Position numbers and translations under genes: made by a program
Shown here: piece after piece, positions 1 to 12,658 of the stretch
Layout: every line of letters starts with the position of its first letter
Position numbering within the stretch: the stretch's first letter is position 1
Notes under the pieces: generated by a model
The model's input: only the letters and a program-made list of their open reading frames with translations
What the model was told of the DNA's origin: nothing
Database searches by the model: none
Assembly: GCF_022539505.1 (NCBI RefSeq)
Contig: NC_061508.1
Location: 266,358,736 to 266,422,735 of the forward strand
Length of the DNA: 64,000 nt
Reading direction: 5' to 3'
DNA from: Lolium rigidum
Lineage: Eukaryota > Streptophyta > Magnoliopsida > Poales > Poaceae

Positions 1-8
1 ATGTCAAG

Positions 9-3000
9 TGTAACATCCCAAAAATTCAAAACAAAATAAATGAATTTCCCTAGTTACAAATTTTGGAACCAACAAAAACTTTTCTTAAATTAAGTGTGAT
101 ACATAGTGATCTTGCTTAATTCTTGTGCTTTTGCCATGTTTGCTTGTTAAAGTAGTTTGAAATAATCTTAAACCCTAAACCTCACCCCTCTTTTCACTTT
201 CCTAGCTAAAATAAAATAAAAGGAAATTAAATAAGAAAAAGGCATATGTGCCTATGGCTATTTTTTATAAATCTTTACCCTAAGCTCCTCTACTTTGTTT
301 AGAGGTTTGGAAAACCATTATACACCCTACCTAGTACTTATCAAACCTAATTCAAGTTGTTTCCAAAGAAAATAAAAAGAAACTAAAAATGCCATAGAGG
401 CATATGAGAGTAAATTAGCAAATTTGTGAATTTGAGAAGATTGACCCTAGGACTTGTTGTGAATGGTTGGATCACTCCTATATACCATTTCAACACTCAA
501 CAACACCATTTGGGTCAAGCCAAGTCAAATTAAAATTCAAATGCAACATATGCATAGAGGCATATGTGGCACATAGCCATTTCACCAAACTTTGACCTAG
601 GACTTTAAACCTTGACCAAATGATGGGAAACCATCTCTAAACCTAACCTAATACTAAATTGATCCTAACCCATGTCCAAGTAAAGCAAGATCAACAATTT
701 ACAAGTTTAATGAAATTTGACACATCACCTCTTATTTGTTATGGCCATTTTTGCAAATCTTTGAACAAGACCTTTTGAAATGGTTTCAATGGTTTGAAAA
801 TGTTTCTAAACTAATAAGAATCACATTAGAGTCAAGAAAAGTCAAATCAAATGGGGAGAAATCAATTAGGGAGAAAATCCCAATTTCACTCACATACACA
901 TAGGGCCAAATTGCAAATCTTCACCAAAGGCCACCTTTACTTGATCTCTTGCTTGTAGAATGCTTAGATATGATAAACAAACACAATTGCATCAAAGAAA
1001 CCAAAATCAAATCAAAGCAAATCTCAAAATCAACATACATGTGATAATGGTCATTTGGCCATTTTATAAAATGTTCCTCACTTTACCCCCTGGTTTTGAC
1101 TTTTCTTCAAACTAAACTTGGTCAACCCTTACCATGTCATCCAAGACCATGTCAAGGTGAGCAACTTTCATGTTGACCACCCATGCTAAATTTGACCAGG
1201 TTGACCAGAATGAATTGGACAAGTGGTGACTTTGAAACTATGAGAAGATCTTACCAATTTTGGAATCTCACAAATCTTCACCAAATTGAATAACACCACC
1301 ACCATTCTTTCACAATAATTATATAAGTGAGCTCCACCAAAAAGAATTGCAAATTTCCAATAAAAAGTTCATGCGGCCATTTCATCATACACCTTGCAGG
1401 CACAATTCTGAAAATGCACTACACCCTATTATCCCCTGGTTCTTAGCCTAAACCACTTTGATCCTTGATCATTGCTGCTCCTGTACCTCCCCTGCATCAA
1501 GCCATGTACTGGTTTGGTCGATTAAAGCCAAGAAATGATCACCATTTCATCATGCCGAGCCAAAGGACACCACCATGCCACTCATGGTTATTCTTCCTCT
1601 CTGGCCCCTTGTACCATGTCAACTAGGTAGCCCACTCCTCACTGAACCTGCTGGTACCATCCCTGGCTGAAGCCACACACGGCATTGGCCACACGAAGCG
1701 TGCCCAGACGCGCCAGAAACCTGTCAGGCACGCGGTGAGCGCGCCCTGGCATGGCACTGGACGCCGCAGTACATCTCCTCGCCTGGACGCTCCCGTCCTT
1801 CTCTTCCTCTCCCACTTGGCACGCGTGATCACCACACCTACAGCTACTCGCCAGACAAGCCCATTGGCCGACGCTCGCCCGGACACCGTCGTCATGATCA
1901 ACGTTCTGCCGCGCCCGTACTGAGAGCACTCGAGCGTTGCTAGCACGCTCTCGTCCTCCCTCTGCTGTCTCCTCACGCGCGCTAGCTCCGCCTAGCCGTC
2001 GCCTACACGATGCGCTCCCTAGCTTGCCCCTTCGCGCCTTGGACAGCCATCGCCGTCGACGACCCCCACAGCACCCACGGCACCATCACCGCTCTATAAA
2101 TAGAGACCTCCCGCGGCCAATTCATTCACACCAGCACGATCGCCTCACCTCACTGGTTCGCCTCGACCACTTCCCCCATCCCAATTTAGTCGGAGTAGCT
2201 CCAATTGCACCGCCGACCACCGCCACGGCGCCACCGTAGCTCAGCGACGCCGTTGATCTCCTCCACCCCAAGCCCTTCTGCGACCACCCTCTGCCTCGCC
2301 ATCGTCTCCTCGTTCGATCGCCCGCCTCTCCGAGTCCTGCCAGTGCCCAGGTACGCCGCCGACGACCCCCTCTGCCGCCGGTAGGGTTTCGTCCCCGACG
2401 GGCGGTGTCGAGGAAGGTGATGAACCTCGTTCGTCGATCTCCCTTTTAATCGAACGGCGCAGCTCACCCCATACCGTTTCGATGTTTTAAACACAATGAC
2501 ATGTAGGCCCCACCTTTGGACAGCCCACCTAGCGCTGAAGCGTTACTGGGCCGGCCCGTTAAATTTTCCCGCGCGAGCCCACCTTTTCAAATTTGGAATA
2601 AATAGGCTTGGTCAAATCCTTTACTGATGCTGTGTTTCAAATTTAAATAGCTTTGAATCTACTCAACCATTTTGAACCAACTTTATATGGTTGGAAAGCC
2701 CACGAAATGCTCTAACTAACCCCACTGGATTCAACCCCTTATCTGGTGTAGATTTTGAATAGCAAAAATAACAAAACAGAGACTGTTCAGATATTCAAAT
2801 AAATCTTAAAAATCAACCAATTTGAATTTGGAAGTGAATCCAATTGCAATAATTCACATTTAACAAACCCTAATTTACTATGTAAAAATATGATATAGGT
2901 TCTGTACATGATCATTGGGCTAGAAGCAAAATATTGACTATGTAGTCAATACTAGTCCTTTTAAACTATTTCAAATTTTAGGACTTTAAATCTATGAGGT

Positions 3001-5040
3001 GTAGCACCTCATTTAAATCATTTCTCAAGTGATATGAATTAATGTGTTGACCTTTATTCACTTAGGCTCATACTTGCTCACTTGTAGAATTTAAATCAAA
3101 ATAGTATTTAATTTGCAATGGTTATTTAAATCACATGAGATGATGAATCTCAATTAAATCACTTTTCTCAAATAATAAATGTGAAGTGTTGACCTTGGTG
3201 AACATGTGATCATCCCTGGTTATTTGAGAAGATTAAATCTTAAGAAGATTCAATGAGAGGAAATTATTTCTCCAAAGAACTACATAGAAACCCTAATTCC
3301 AATTTCAATGAGAGGAAATTATTTTCCTTTTGTTAAATAAAGAAACCCTAGCATAATCTGTGAATAAATGTTAGGTAGTGATGTTAGATCATTTGTGTGA
3401 GCCAATAAGGCTAATTAAGATTACTTAAGTGTTGTTTGGTGATTGTATCCTCGTATTCGTTTATAGACGCTAGTACCGGAGACTATCAAGAGGAAGAGGT
3501 CTTCTACCAAGAGGAAGAGCAAGAAAACTTTGATCACATCACCAATCAAGGCAAGCTAGACTAATGCAAGCTATTTTGTTTGCAAGCTAATATTCTTGCA
3601 AAGTGCAAAGCTCTACAAGAGCAAGGCATCCCCACCTTTTATTTTATGCCTAATGCTCCTATCCCAAGTTTTTACTTTACAAGCTTTACTAAATTTTATT
3701 TATCAAAGTACTTTTTGATTTATGATTCATCTAGTTTAGTATGGAGTAGTACAAGAGTATCAAACTTAGCCTAGAGCAATACAAGTTGCTTAGCACCCCT
3801 CATGACTAGTTGCTAGTGCTCAATATTAAAAGTAACTACTCTAGATGGGAACTTGTGAAAACCAATGACTTTGAAAACCTTGGAATGATGAGTCATTCTA
3901 TTGAAAGATTTTGAAGGTGAATATGACTTGTGAATGACTTGGTGAATTTTACCAAAAACTGATGGTTGGGTTCGGATGCGATACCATTCCAATTTTACAA
4001 GTACCCCCACAATACCTGAATCTGGGTAAGGCTTAGCTAGAAATTTATGTGTCTTAGTATGGGTTCCCTCTAAAACAAGCGTCATCGGGGTTATGCCGGA
4101 GGCTGCCTCTACAAGAAAAGGAATGATGTGAAATGAAGTGAAATGAGGTGAATGTCCGGCCCAAGCCTCGTGCGGTTCCTGAGCTGATCGTCTGTCTTCA
4201 CTCGGGAGGCCAAGCTCATGGGGAGAGGTGCCTATACTAGGGTGTGTAAATGAAAGGTTAGGATTGGTAGTTCGCGTCTCGCGTACGATAAATCGGGGCC
4301 GATTACCCACGACGGACTATTGCAATTATTGTGGCACAAGTGTACAACCTCTCGCAGAGTGTAAACCTATTCGAATAGCCGCGTCCGCGGTCATGGACAG
4401 TTGGAAAGGCCATACTGTTCCGTCATCAGAATTTTTCTAAAAATATGAAGGGTGACTTGTGATTTGAGTTGAAAGGTGACTTTGACTTTGAATCACCACT
4501 GAGTTGTGGGAATGATACTAATGTTCCCACTTGAGTTAGTGAATCAAATGAAGAGTTTTTGATTATTAAAGTGCTTATGAAATAAAACTGGCTTTCTGCA
4601 AATGAAACTAGAGCTTAGAACCCCTTACTATAGTTGATAGTATTTACATTAGTATTAGTTTGCGAGTACTTTAAAGTACTCATGGCTGTGTCCCTGGCTA
4701 TTCAAATGGCCAGACTATGAAGAGGAGTACCAGAACCCGGAAGAAGGACAGCAGGACGTCTACGACAACTAGGATCACTCCCGACGTCAACGAGTTGCTG
4801 TGGAATAGATGGACTACTACCACGCTATTTCGCTTCCGCTATGTGTTATGTAATTGATCAATAGAACTTCTATTATTGTAATGAGACTGGATCATGTGAT
4901 CCTTTATTTGTAAGACGATTATGTGTTGTAATGAATGATGTGTTGTGATATCAATCTATTATGTCTCGCAAAAACAATATTCCTGGGATTGCGAGGAATG
5001 GCATAATAGGCATGTGGACTTAAAAATCCGGGTGTTGACA
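9..5040 (+). repeat. 5' LTR of the gag-only gypsy element
   Basis: Starts TGTAACATCCC and ends GTTGACA directly before the primer binding site. The first 1.6 kb is AT-rich, 1.6-2.5 kb is GC-rich and contains the promoter, and the rest is AT-rich again. ORFs seen on both strands at 1623-2494 recur almost unchanged at the matching place in the 3' LTR and have no recognisable domain, so I treat them as incidental. Confidence 0.9.
2094..2103 (+). promoter_or_regulatory. Probable LTR TATA box
   Basis: CTATAAATAG lies in the GC-rich middle of the 5' LTR; the same motif is at 9382-9391 in the 3' LTR. It is the best TATA match in the LTR. Transcription would then start roughly 30 bases downstream, giving a 5' leader of nearly 3 kb before the primer site. 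The role is inferred from sequence only. Confidence 0.55.
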
Positions 5041-5043
5041 AGT

Positions 5044-5056
5044 TGGTATCAGAGCC
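5044..5056 (+). other. Primer binding site (initiator Met-tRNA type)
   Basis: TGGTATCAGAGCC lies three bases after the 5' LTR. This is the standard plant retrotransposon primer site complementary to the 3' end of initiator methionine tRNA. It fixes the LTR/internal boundary and the plus-strand orientation of the element. Confidence 0.92.
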
Positions 5057-5270
5057 ATTGTTGACCTTAGGAGACCCTAGTTAGAATGGACGTCTAAAAA
5101 ATTTAGTTTCAAAAACCAATGAAGTGAATATTTGTGAAAACTTGTTCTTACTCTTATCCTTGAGATCTTTTTCAAAAATGGGAAATCTATACGCTACTTT
5201 CTTTGCAAGCCTACCTAAAATTTTGCACACTTGGCTATTTCTTTAACTTACTTATCCTAATTGCTCACAG

Positions 5271-5744
5271 ATGGAGTACCAATGGGAGTTTTATCAGCTT
5301 GGTCCCGGAGGCGACCTAAGGTTCGAAAAGGATTTGAAGCAACTAGTGGAATATCTAGGACACCCGTACCCCGAGTTCTTCGGATTACCCCTCAACAACC
5401 ACTCCGGAGAACCACCTCGGTGGGAAGTTTCCACTGATCTACGAAGAAAGCTTGGAGCCCCGGTATGGGAAACCATCTGGTTTTCTGTAACGGGAAACAC
5501 TTGGAAGGAAGGACTAGTCAGAGCTATGCAAGAAGCAATTTTCCGTCTGTGCGGACAAAATGAGAACAAGATCAAGAACACTCGCTTCATCTACTACCCA
5601 AGACATGACCCCATGGGAAGACCGATGACCATGCCCCCGCCCACGGAGATGAACCCCTATGTCGCACACCAGGACTTCAGGATGTACAAAACCCGCAGAG
5701 ATTTGGACAACGCCCTCGCCTCTCGCCAAGCACATCACCCGTGA
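5271..5744 (+). CDS. Extra ORF upstream of gag in the gypsy element
   Basis: An uninterrupted 157-residue reading frame lies 230 bases after the LTR and ends 274 bases before gag. The protein is rich in aromatic and charged residues, with a WEVSTDLRRK-like segment near residue 44 and a proline-rich, acidic C-terminal third. I recognise no enzymatic motif, zinc knuckle or membrane segment. Some grass gypsy elements carry an additional ORF in this position, and the intact frame next to a damaged gag suggests it may have been kept longer under selection or has simply escaped mutation. Function is unknown. The start is the first ATG of the frame, and no clear alternative exists. Confidence 0.6.
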   Translation: MEYQWEFYQLGPGGDLRFEKDLKQLVEYLGHPYPEFFGLPLNNHSGEPPRWEVSTDLRRKLGAPVWETIWFSVTGNTWKEGLVRAMQEAIFRLCGQNENKIKNTRFIYYPRHDPMGRPMTMPPPTEMNPYVAHQDFRMYKTRRDLDNALASRQAHHP

Positions 5745-6018
5745 AGACGAAGAATCCACCCTGAAGAGTAGTATCACCCCAGCACTTAAGTAGGTGTGAG
5801 TTGTATCAGGATCCCCTTGTATCGTAGAGCGATGAATGGTTCTTCAAACCAACGGTGTGTTAGCTTTGTAATATGTGATGCTTGGTATGAATGAAAAAGT
5901 GTTGTCGGTTTTACCCCTGCAACACTACTCAACTTTTTTAAGTTATGAACTCTTAAAACTCTACCAAAACAAAACATAGAAATTTCCCCCTTATCTCATC
6001 ATCTACCTCAATGTTCAG

Positions 6019-7220
6019 ATGGCCCCACCAACCCGCAACGCCACCCAAGATGCCATGATGCAACTCCTGCAGACGATGATGGCAGACCGAGAAGCCGAAA
6101 GAGCTGAACGCCAAGCAAACCTTGCTGCACTGCAACAGATAGCTCAGAACAATCAAGGCCACGGAAACCACGATCACCCTGGATCGAAGCTGAAGAACTT
6201 TCAGAACACCAATCCTCCAATGTTCAACAAGACTGAACAGCCCCTTGATGCTGATGACTGGCTCCAGACAATGGAGAACTACCTCGAAGTTGCGGGAGTT
6301 AAACCGCAGAAAAAGTACTGTTTGCCACCCACTACCTGTCAGGACCTGCCAGAGCCTGGTGGACAAGTGCCCGTGCAATGAATGCGGGACAGATGATGAC
6401 ATGGGAAGACTTCAAGCTGAAGTTTAGCAAATACCATGTGCCCCAAGGACTGATCAAGAAGATGAGAGACGAGTTCAGGGAACTCAAGCAAGGAAGAATG
6501 TCCGTGGTGGAATACCGCGACGCATTCCTCACTCGTCAAGGTACGCCCCGGATGAGACCGACACCAACGAGAAGAGGAAGGAAAGATTTCTGAACGGACT
6601 GCATGACGAGATGCAAACTGTGTTAGTGAACATTCCATTCGCTGACCTCGAAACCCTCGTGGACTCAGCCATACAGATGGAAGGAAAGCTGCATCAGGCC
6701 AACGAGAACCGCAAGCGCAGGATGATGAATCAGAATGGGCCCAACAATACCCAGAAGCACCGCAACAACTCCTCTGGAGGATTCACACCAAGATACAACA
6801 AGCCCCCTGCTCAGAGTTATCGCCCCAACAACAACAACAACAACGGAGGACCCCCGAAGCCCGGAGGTAACAACAACAACAGCCACCACAACAACAACAA
6901 CCACAACAAGCAACAAGCAACAATGGGAACAACAACAACACCAACACTGGCCCAAGGACCGGAAGCAATGCCATCCCCGTCACCCCGAAGGACAAGTCAA
7001 CTCGTGAACTCGCTATGAATGTGGAGTTGTGGGTCACTACTCCAATGAGTGCCCCAAGAAGCTTGCCAAGATTGCCGCCAATACCGCAGCACCGGCTCAG
7101 CAACAGCGCCGCTTTGCAGGAAGAAGGAACCAGAACAACAACAACGGCCGCCTCTACCACATGAATGCCACTGAAGCTCAGGAAACACCCCAGACCATGC
7201 CAAGTATGTCTTCCTGTTAA
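6019..7220 (+). pseudogene. Degenerate retrotransposon gag
   Basis: The gag begins MAPPTRNATQDAMMQ and continues as a Retrotrans_gag-like protein: a core with ARAWW and WEDFKLKF motifs, a segment containing LNGLHDEMQ, an Asn/Gln-rich low-complexity linker (6820-6960), and a zinc-knuckle region near 7010-7065. The frame is broken near 6316 and 6540 and again in the linker, so no full-length product can be made. In the knuckle the residues read R-Y-E-C-G-x3-G-H-x4-C, so the first Cys of the expected C-x2-C-x4-H-x4-C is replaced by Arg (codon cgc instead of tgc). Gag normally packages the element RNA into particles. Here particles would have to come from another element. Confidence 0.85.
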
Positions 7221-7282
7221 TAAAATGCTCAATCTCTCTTAGGAACCTAACTTTTCTTAAAATCTCGGGACGAGATTTGTTT

Positions 7283-7294
7283 AAGGGGGAAGGG
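7283..7294 (+). other. Polypurine tract
   Basis: AAGGGGGAAGGG lies two bases upstream of the TGTAAC start of the 3' LTR. It is the expected plus-strand DNA priming site of an LTR retrotransposon and supports the boundary at 7297. Confidence 0.85.
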
Positions 7295-10200
7295 TTTGTA
7301 ACATCCCAAAAATTCAAAACAAAATAAATGAATTTCCCTAGTTCCAAATTTTGGAACCAACAAAAACTTTTCTTAAATTAAGTGTGATACATAGTGATCT
7401 TGCTTAATTCGTGTGCTTTTGCCATGTTTGCTTGTTAAAGTAGTTTGAAATAATCTTAAACCCTAAACCTCACCCCTCTTTTCACTTTCCTAGCTAAAAT
7501 AAAATAAAAGGAAATTAAATAAGAAAAAGGCATATGTGCCTATGGCTATTTTTTATAAATCTTTACCCTAAGCTCCTCTACTTTGTTTAGAGTTTTGGAA
7601 AACCATTATACACCCTACCTAGTACTTATCAAACCTAATTCAAGTTGTTTCCAAAGAAAATAAAAAAGAAACTAAAAATGCCATAGAGGCATATGAGAGT
7701 AAATTAGCAAATTTGTGAATTTGAGAAGATTGACCCTAGGACTTGTTGTGAATGGTTGGATCACTCCTATATACCATTTCAACACTCAACAACACCATTT
7801 GGGTCAAGCCAAGTCAAATTAAAATTCAAATGCAACATATGCATAGAGGCATATGTGGCACATAGCCATTTCACCAAACTTTGACCTAGGACTTTAAACC
7901 TTGACCAAATGATGGGAAACCATCTCTAAACCTAACCTAATACTAAATTGACCCTAACCCATGTCCAAGTAAAGCAAGATCAACAATTTACAAGTTTAAT
8001 GAAATTTGACACATCACCTCTTATGTGTTATGGCCATTTTTGCAAATCTTTGAACAAGACCTTTTGAAATGGTTTCAATGGTTTGAAAATGTTTCTAAAC
8101 TAATAAGAATCACATTAGAGTCAAGAAAAGTCAAATCAAATGGGGAGAAATCAATTAGGGAGAAAATCCCAATTTCACTCACATACACATAGGGCCAAAT
8201 TGCAAATCTTCACCAAAGGCCACCTTTACTTGATCTCTTGCTTGTAGAATGCTTAGATATGATAAACAAACACAATTGCATCAAAGAAACCAAAATCAAA
8301 TCAAAGCAAATCTCAAAATCAACATACATGTGATAATGGTCATTTGGCCATTTTATAAAATGTTCCTCACTTTACCCCTGGTTTTGACTTTTCTTCAAAC
8401 TAAACTTGGTCAACCCTTACCATGTCATCCAAGACCATGTCAAGGTGAGCAACTTTCATGTTGACCACCCATGCTAAATTTGACCAGGTTGACCAGAATG
8501 AATTGGACAAGTGGTGACTTTGAAACTATGAGAAGATCTTACCAATTTTGGAATCTCACAAATCTTCACCAAATTGAATAACACCACCACCATTCTTTCT
8601 CTTTAATTATATAAGGGAGCTCCACCAAAAAGAATTGCATATTTCCAATGAAAAGTTCATGCGGCCATTTCATCATACACCTTGCAGGCACAATTCTAAA
8701 ATGCACTACACCCTATTATCCCCTGGTTCTTAGCCTAAACCACTTTGATCCTTGATCATTGCTGCTCCCTGTACCTCCCCTGCATCAAGCCATGTACTGG
8801 TTTGGTCGATTAAAGCCAAGAAATGATCACCATTTCATCATGCCGAGCCAAAGGACACCACCATGCCACTCATGGTTATTCTTCCTCTCTGGCCCCTTGT
8901 ACCATGTCAACTAGGTAGCCCACTCCTCACTGAACCTGCTGGTACCATCCCTGGCTGAAGCCACGCACGGCATTGGCCACACGAAGCGTGCCCAGACGCG
9001 CCAGAAACCTGCCAGGCACGCGGTGAGCGCGCCCTGGCATGGCACTGGACGCCGCAGTACATCTCCTCGCCTGGACGCTCCCGTCCTTCTCTTCCTCTCC
9101 CACTTGGCACGTGTGATCACCACGCCTACAGCTACTCGCCAGACAAGCCCATTGGCCGACGCTCGCTCGGACACCGTCGTCATGATCAACGTTCTGCCGC
9201 GCCCGTACTGAGAGCACTCGAGCGTTGCTAGCACGCTCTCGTCCTCCCTCTGCTGTCTCCTCACGCGCGCTAGCTCCGCCTAGCCGTCGCCTACACGATG
9301 CGCTCCCTAGCTTGCCCCTTCGCGCCTTGGACAGCCATCGTCGTCGACGACCCCCACAGCACCCACGGCACCATCACCGCTCTATAAATAGAGACCTCCC
9401 GCGGCCAATTCATTCACACCAGCACGATCGCCTCACCTCACTGGTTCGCCTCGACCACTTCCCCCATCCCAATTTAGCCGGAGTAGCTCCAATTGCACCG
9501 CCGACCACCGCCACGGCGCCACGCAGTAGCTCGGCCGACGCCGTTGATCTCCTCCACCCCAAGCCCTTCGCGACCACCCTCCGCCTCGCCATCGTCTCCT
9601 CGTTCGATCGCCCGCCTCTCCGAGTCCTGCCGCCGCCCAGTACGCCGCCGACGACCCCTCTCGCCGCCGGTAGGGTTTCGTCCCCGACGGGCGGTGTCGA
9701 GGAAGGTGATGAACCTCGTTCGTCGATCTCCCTTTTAATCGAACGGCGCAGCTCACCCCATACCGTTTCGATGTTTTAAACACAATGACATGTAGGCCCC
9801 ACCTTTGGACAGCCCACCTAGCGCTGAAGCGTTACTGGGCCGGCCCGTTAAATTTTCCCGCGCAGGCCCACCTTTTCAAATTTGGAATAAATAGGCTTGG
9901 TCAAATCCTTTACTGATGCTGTGTTTCAAATTTAAATAGCTTTGAATCTACTCAACCATTTTGAACCAACTTTATATGGTTGGAAAGCCCACGAAATGCT
10001 CTAACTAACCCCACTGGATTCAACCCCTTATCTGGTGTAGATTTTGAATAGAAAAAATAACAAAACAGAGACTGTTCAGTATTCAAATAAATCTTAAAAA
10101 TCAACCAATTTGAATTTGGAAGTGAATCCAATTGCAATAATTCACATTTAACAAACCCTAATTTACTATGTAAAAATATGATATAGGTTCTGTACATGAT

Positions 10201-12658
10201 CATTGGGCTAGAAGCAAAATATTGACTATGTAGTCAATACTAGTCCTTTTAAACTATTTCAAATTTTAGGACTTTAAATCTATGAGGTGTAGCACCTCAT
10301 TTAAATCATTTCTCAAGTGATATGAATTAATGTGTTGACCTTTATTCACTTAGGCTCATACTTGCTCACTTGTAGAATTTAAATCAAAATAGTATTTAAT
10401 TTGCAATGGTTATTTAAATCACATGAGATGATGAATCTCAATTAAATCACTTTTCTCAAATAATAAATGTGAAGTGTTGACCTTGGTGAACATGTGATCA
10501 TCCCTGGTTATTTGAGAAGATTAAATCTTAAGAAGATTCAATGAGAGGAAATTATTTCTCCAAAGAACTACATAGAAACCCTAATTCCAATTTCAATGAG
10601 AGGAAATTGTTTTCCTTTTGTTAAATAAAGAAACCCTAGCATAATCTGTGAATAAATGTTAGGTAGTGATGTTAGATCATTTGTGTGAGCCAATAGGCTA
10701 ATTAAGATTACTTAAGTGTTGTTTGGTGATTGTATCCTCGTATTCGTTTATGGACGCTAGTACCGGAGACTATCAAGAGGAAGATGTCTTCTACCAAGAG
10801 GAAGAGCAAGAAAACTTTGATCACATCACCAATCAAGGCAAGCTAGACTAATGCAAGCTATTTTGTTTGCAAGCTAATATTCTTGCAAAGTGCAAAGCTC
10901 TACAAGAGCAAGGCATCCGCACCTTTTATTTTATGCCTAATGCTCCTATCCCAAGTTTTTACTTTACAAGCTTTACTAAATTTTATTTATCAAAGTACTT
11001 TTTGATTTATGATTCATCTAGTTTAGTATGGAGTAGTACAAGAGTATCAAACTTAGCCTAGAGCAATACAAGTTGCTTAGCACCCCTCATGACTAGTTGC
11101 TAGTGCTCAATATTAAAAGTAACTACTCTAGATGGGAACTTGTGAAAACCAATGACTTTGAAAACCTTGGAATGATGAGTCATTCTATTGAAAGATTTTG
11201 AAGGTGAATATGACTTGTGAATGACTTGGTGAATTTTACCAAAAACTGATGGTTGGGTTCGGATGCGATACCATTCCAATTTTACAAGTACCCCCAAAAT
11301 ACCTGAATCTGGGTAAGGCTTAGCTGGAAATTTATGTGTCTTAGTATGGGTTCCCTCTAAAACAAGCGTCATCGGGGTTATGCCGGAGGCTGCCTCTACA
11401 ACAAAAGGAATGAAGTGAAATGAGGTGAATGTACGGCCCAAGCCTCGTGCAGTTCCCAGTGCGACCGTCTCGTCTTCACTGGGAGGCCAAGCTCATGGGG
11501 AGAGGTGCCTATACTAGGGTGTGTAAATGAAAGGTTATGATTGTTAGTTCGCGTACTGCGTACGATAAATCAGGGCCAGTTACCCCTTACAGACTATTGC
11601 AATTATTGTGGCACAAGTGTACAACCTCTGCAGAGTGTAAACCTATTCGAATAGCCGCGTCCGCGGTCATGGACAGTTGGAAAGGCCATACTGTTCCGTC
11701 ATCAGAATTTTTCTAAAAATATGAAGGGTGACTTGTGATTTGAGTTGAAAGGTGACTTTGACTTTGAATCACCACTGAGTTGTGGGAATGACACTAATGT
11801 TCCCACTTGAGTTAGTGAATCAAATGAAGAGTTTTTGATTGTTAAAGTGCTTATGAAATAAAACTGGCTTTCTGCAAATGAAACTGGAGCTTAGAACCCC
11901 CTTACTATAGTTGATAGTATTTACATTAGTATTAGTTTGCGAGTACTTTAAAGTACTCATGGCTGTGTCCCTGGCTATTTAAATGGCCAGACTATGAAGA
12001 GGAGTACCAGAACCCGGAAGAAGGACAGCAGGACGTCTACGACAACTAGGATCACTCCTGACGTCAACAGTGCCTGTGGAATAGATGGACTACTACCACG
12101 CTATTTCGCTTCCGCTATGTGTTATGTAAGGGGGCAGTGTTTTGGCTCCCGGGTGTAGGTAGTCCTGTTATCTAGACCGCACGTTTGTGCGTTGAGATTC
12201 CTGGTTTGGCCAGAATTTAATGGCATACGTGCAGCAGTAATTGAGGATACAATGTGCGCTGTTTGTATGGTCGTATGTATGGCCCACCGCCTGCGTCGTC
12301 GATGTGACGCGCGTGGATGGCGAGAAAACCAGGTCGACAACAGGATAGTTAACGGCGACGACCTGGACTAAGGAACAGGTTAGCGGCGGCGTGCTGGACT
12401 ATGGTCCTGGTCACCGCGAGATGGGGAAGTTGTGGAAGCTGCCACATTTTTTTTTAACAACAGCTGCTCTAGGAGGAGGTGCGTAGTGCATACCCTGGCG
12501 AATCAAAACCGGTGCAGCAGCGTTGTGGGATACGGGTAAGAGATCGCAGCTTCGTCGACGAACTGATGGACTCTTCCCCATGGATCCAGTGAGCGAGTAC
12601 GTGTTCCCAAAAATGTTGGTCCGGACGTTCCATTTTCTGTCGTGGTCGCCATGCTTAA

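Noticed and set aside
1623..2494. ORFs of 60-117 codons on both strands in the GC-rich part of the 5' LTR, repeated at 8911-9783
   Set aside because: They overlap on both strands, have no domain, and differ between the two LTR copies by frame-changing indels. GC-rich LTR promoter sequence explains them.
6665..6955. Minus-strand Val/Cys-rich ORFs over gag
   Set aside because: They are the complement of the Asn-rich (AAC)n linker of gag.
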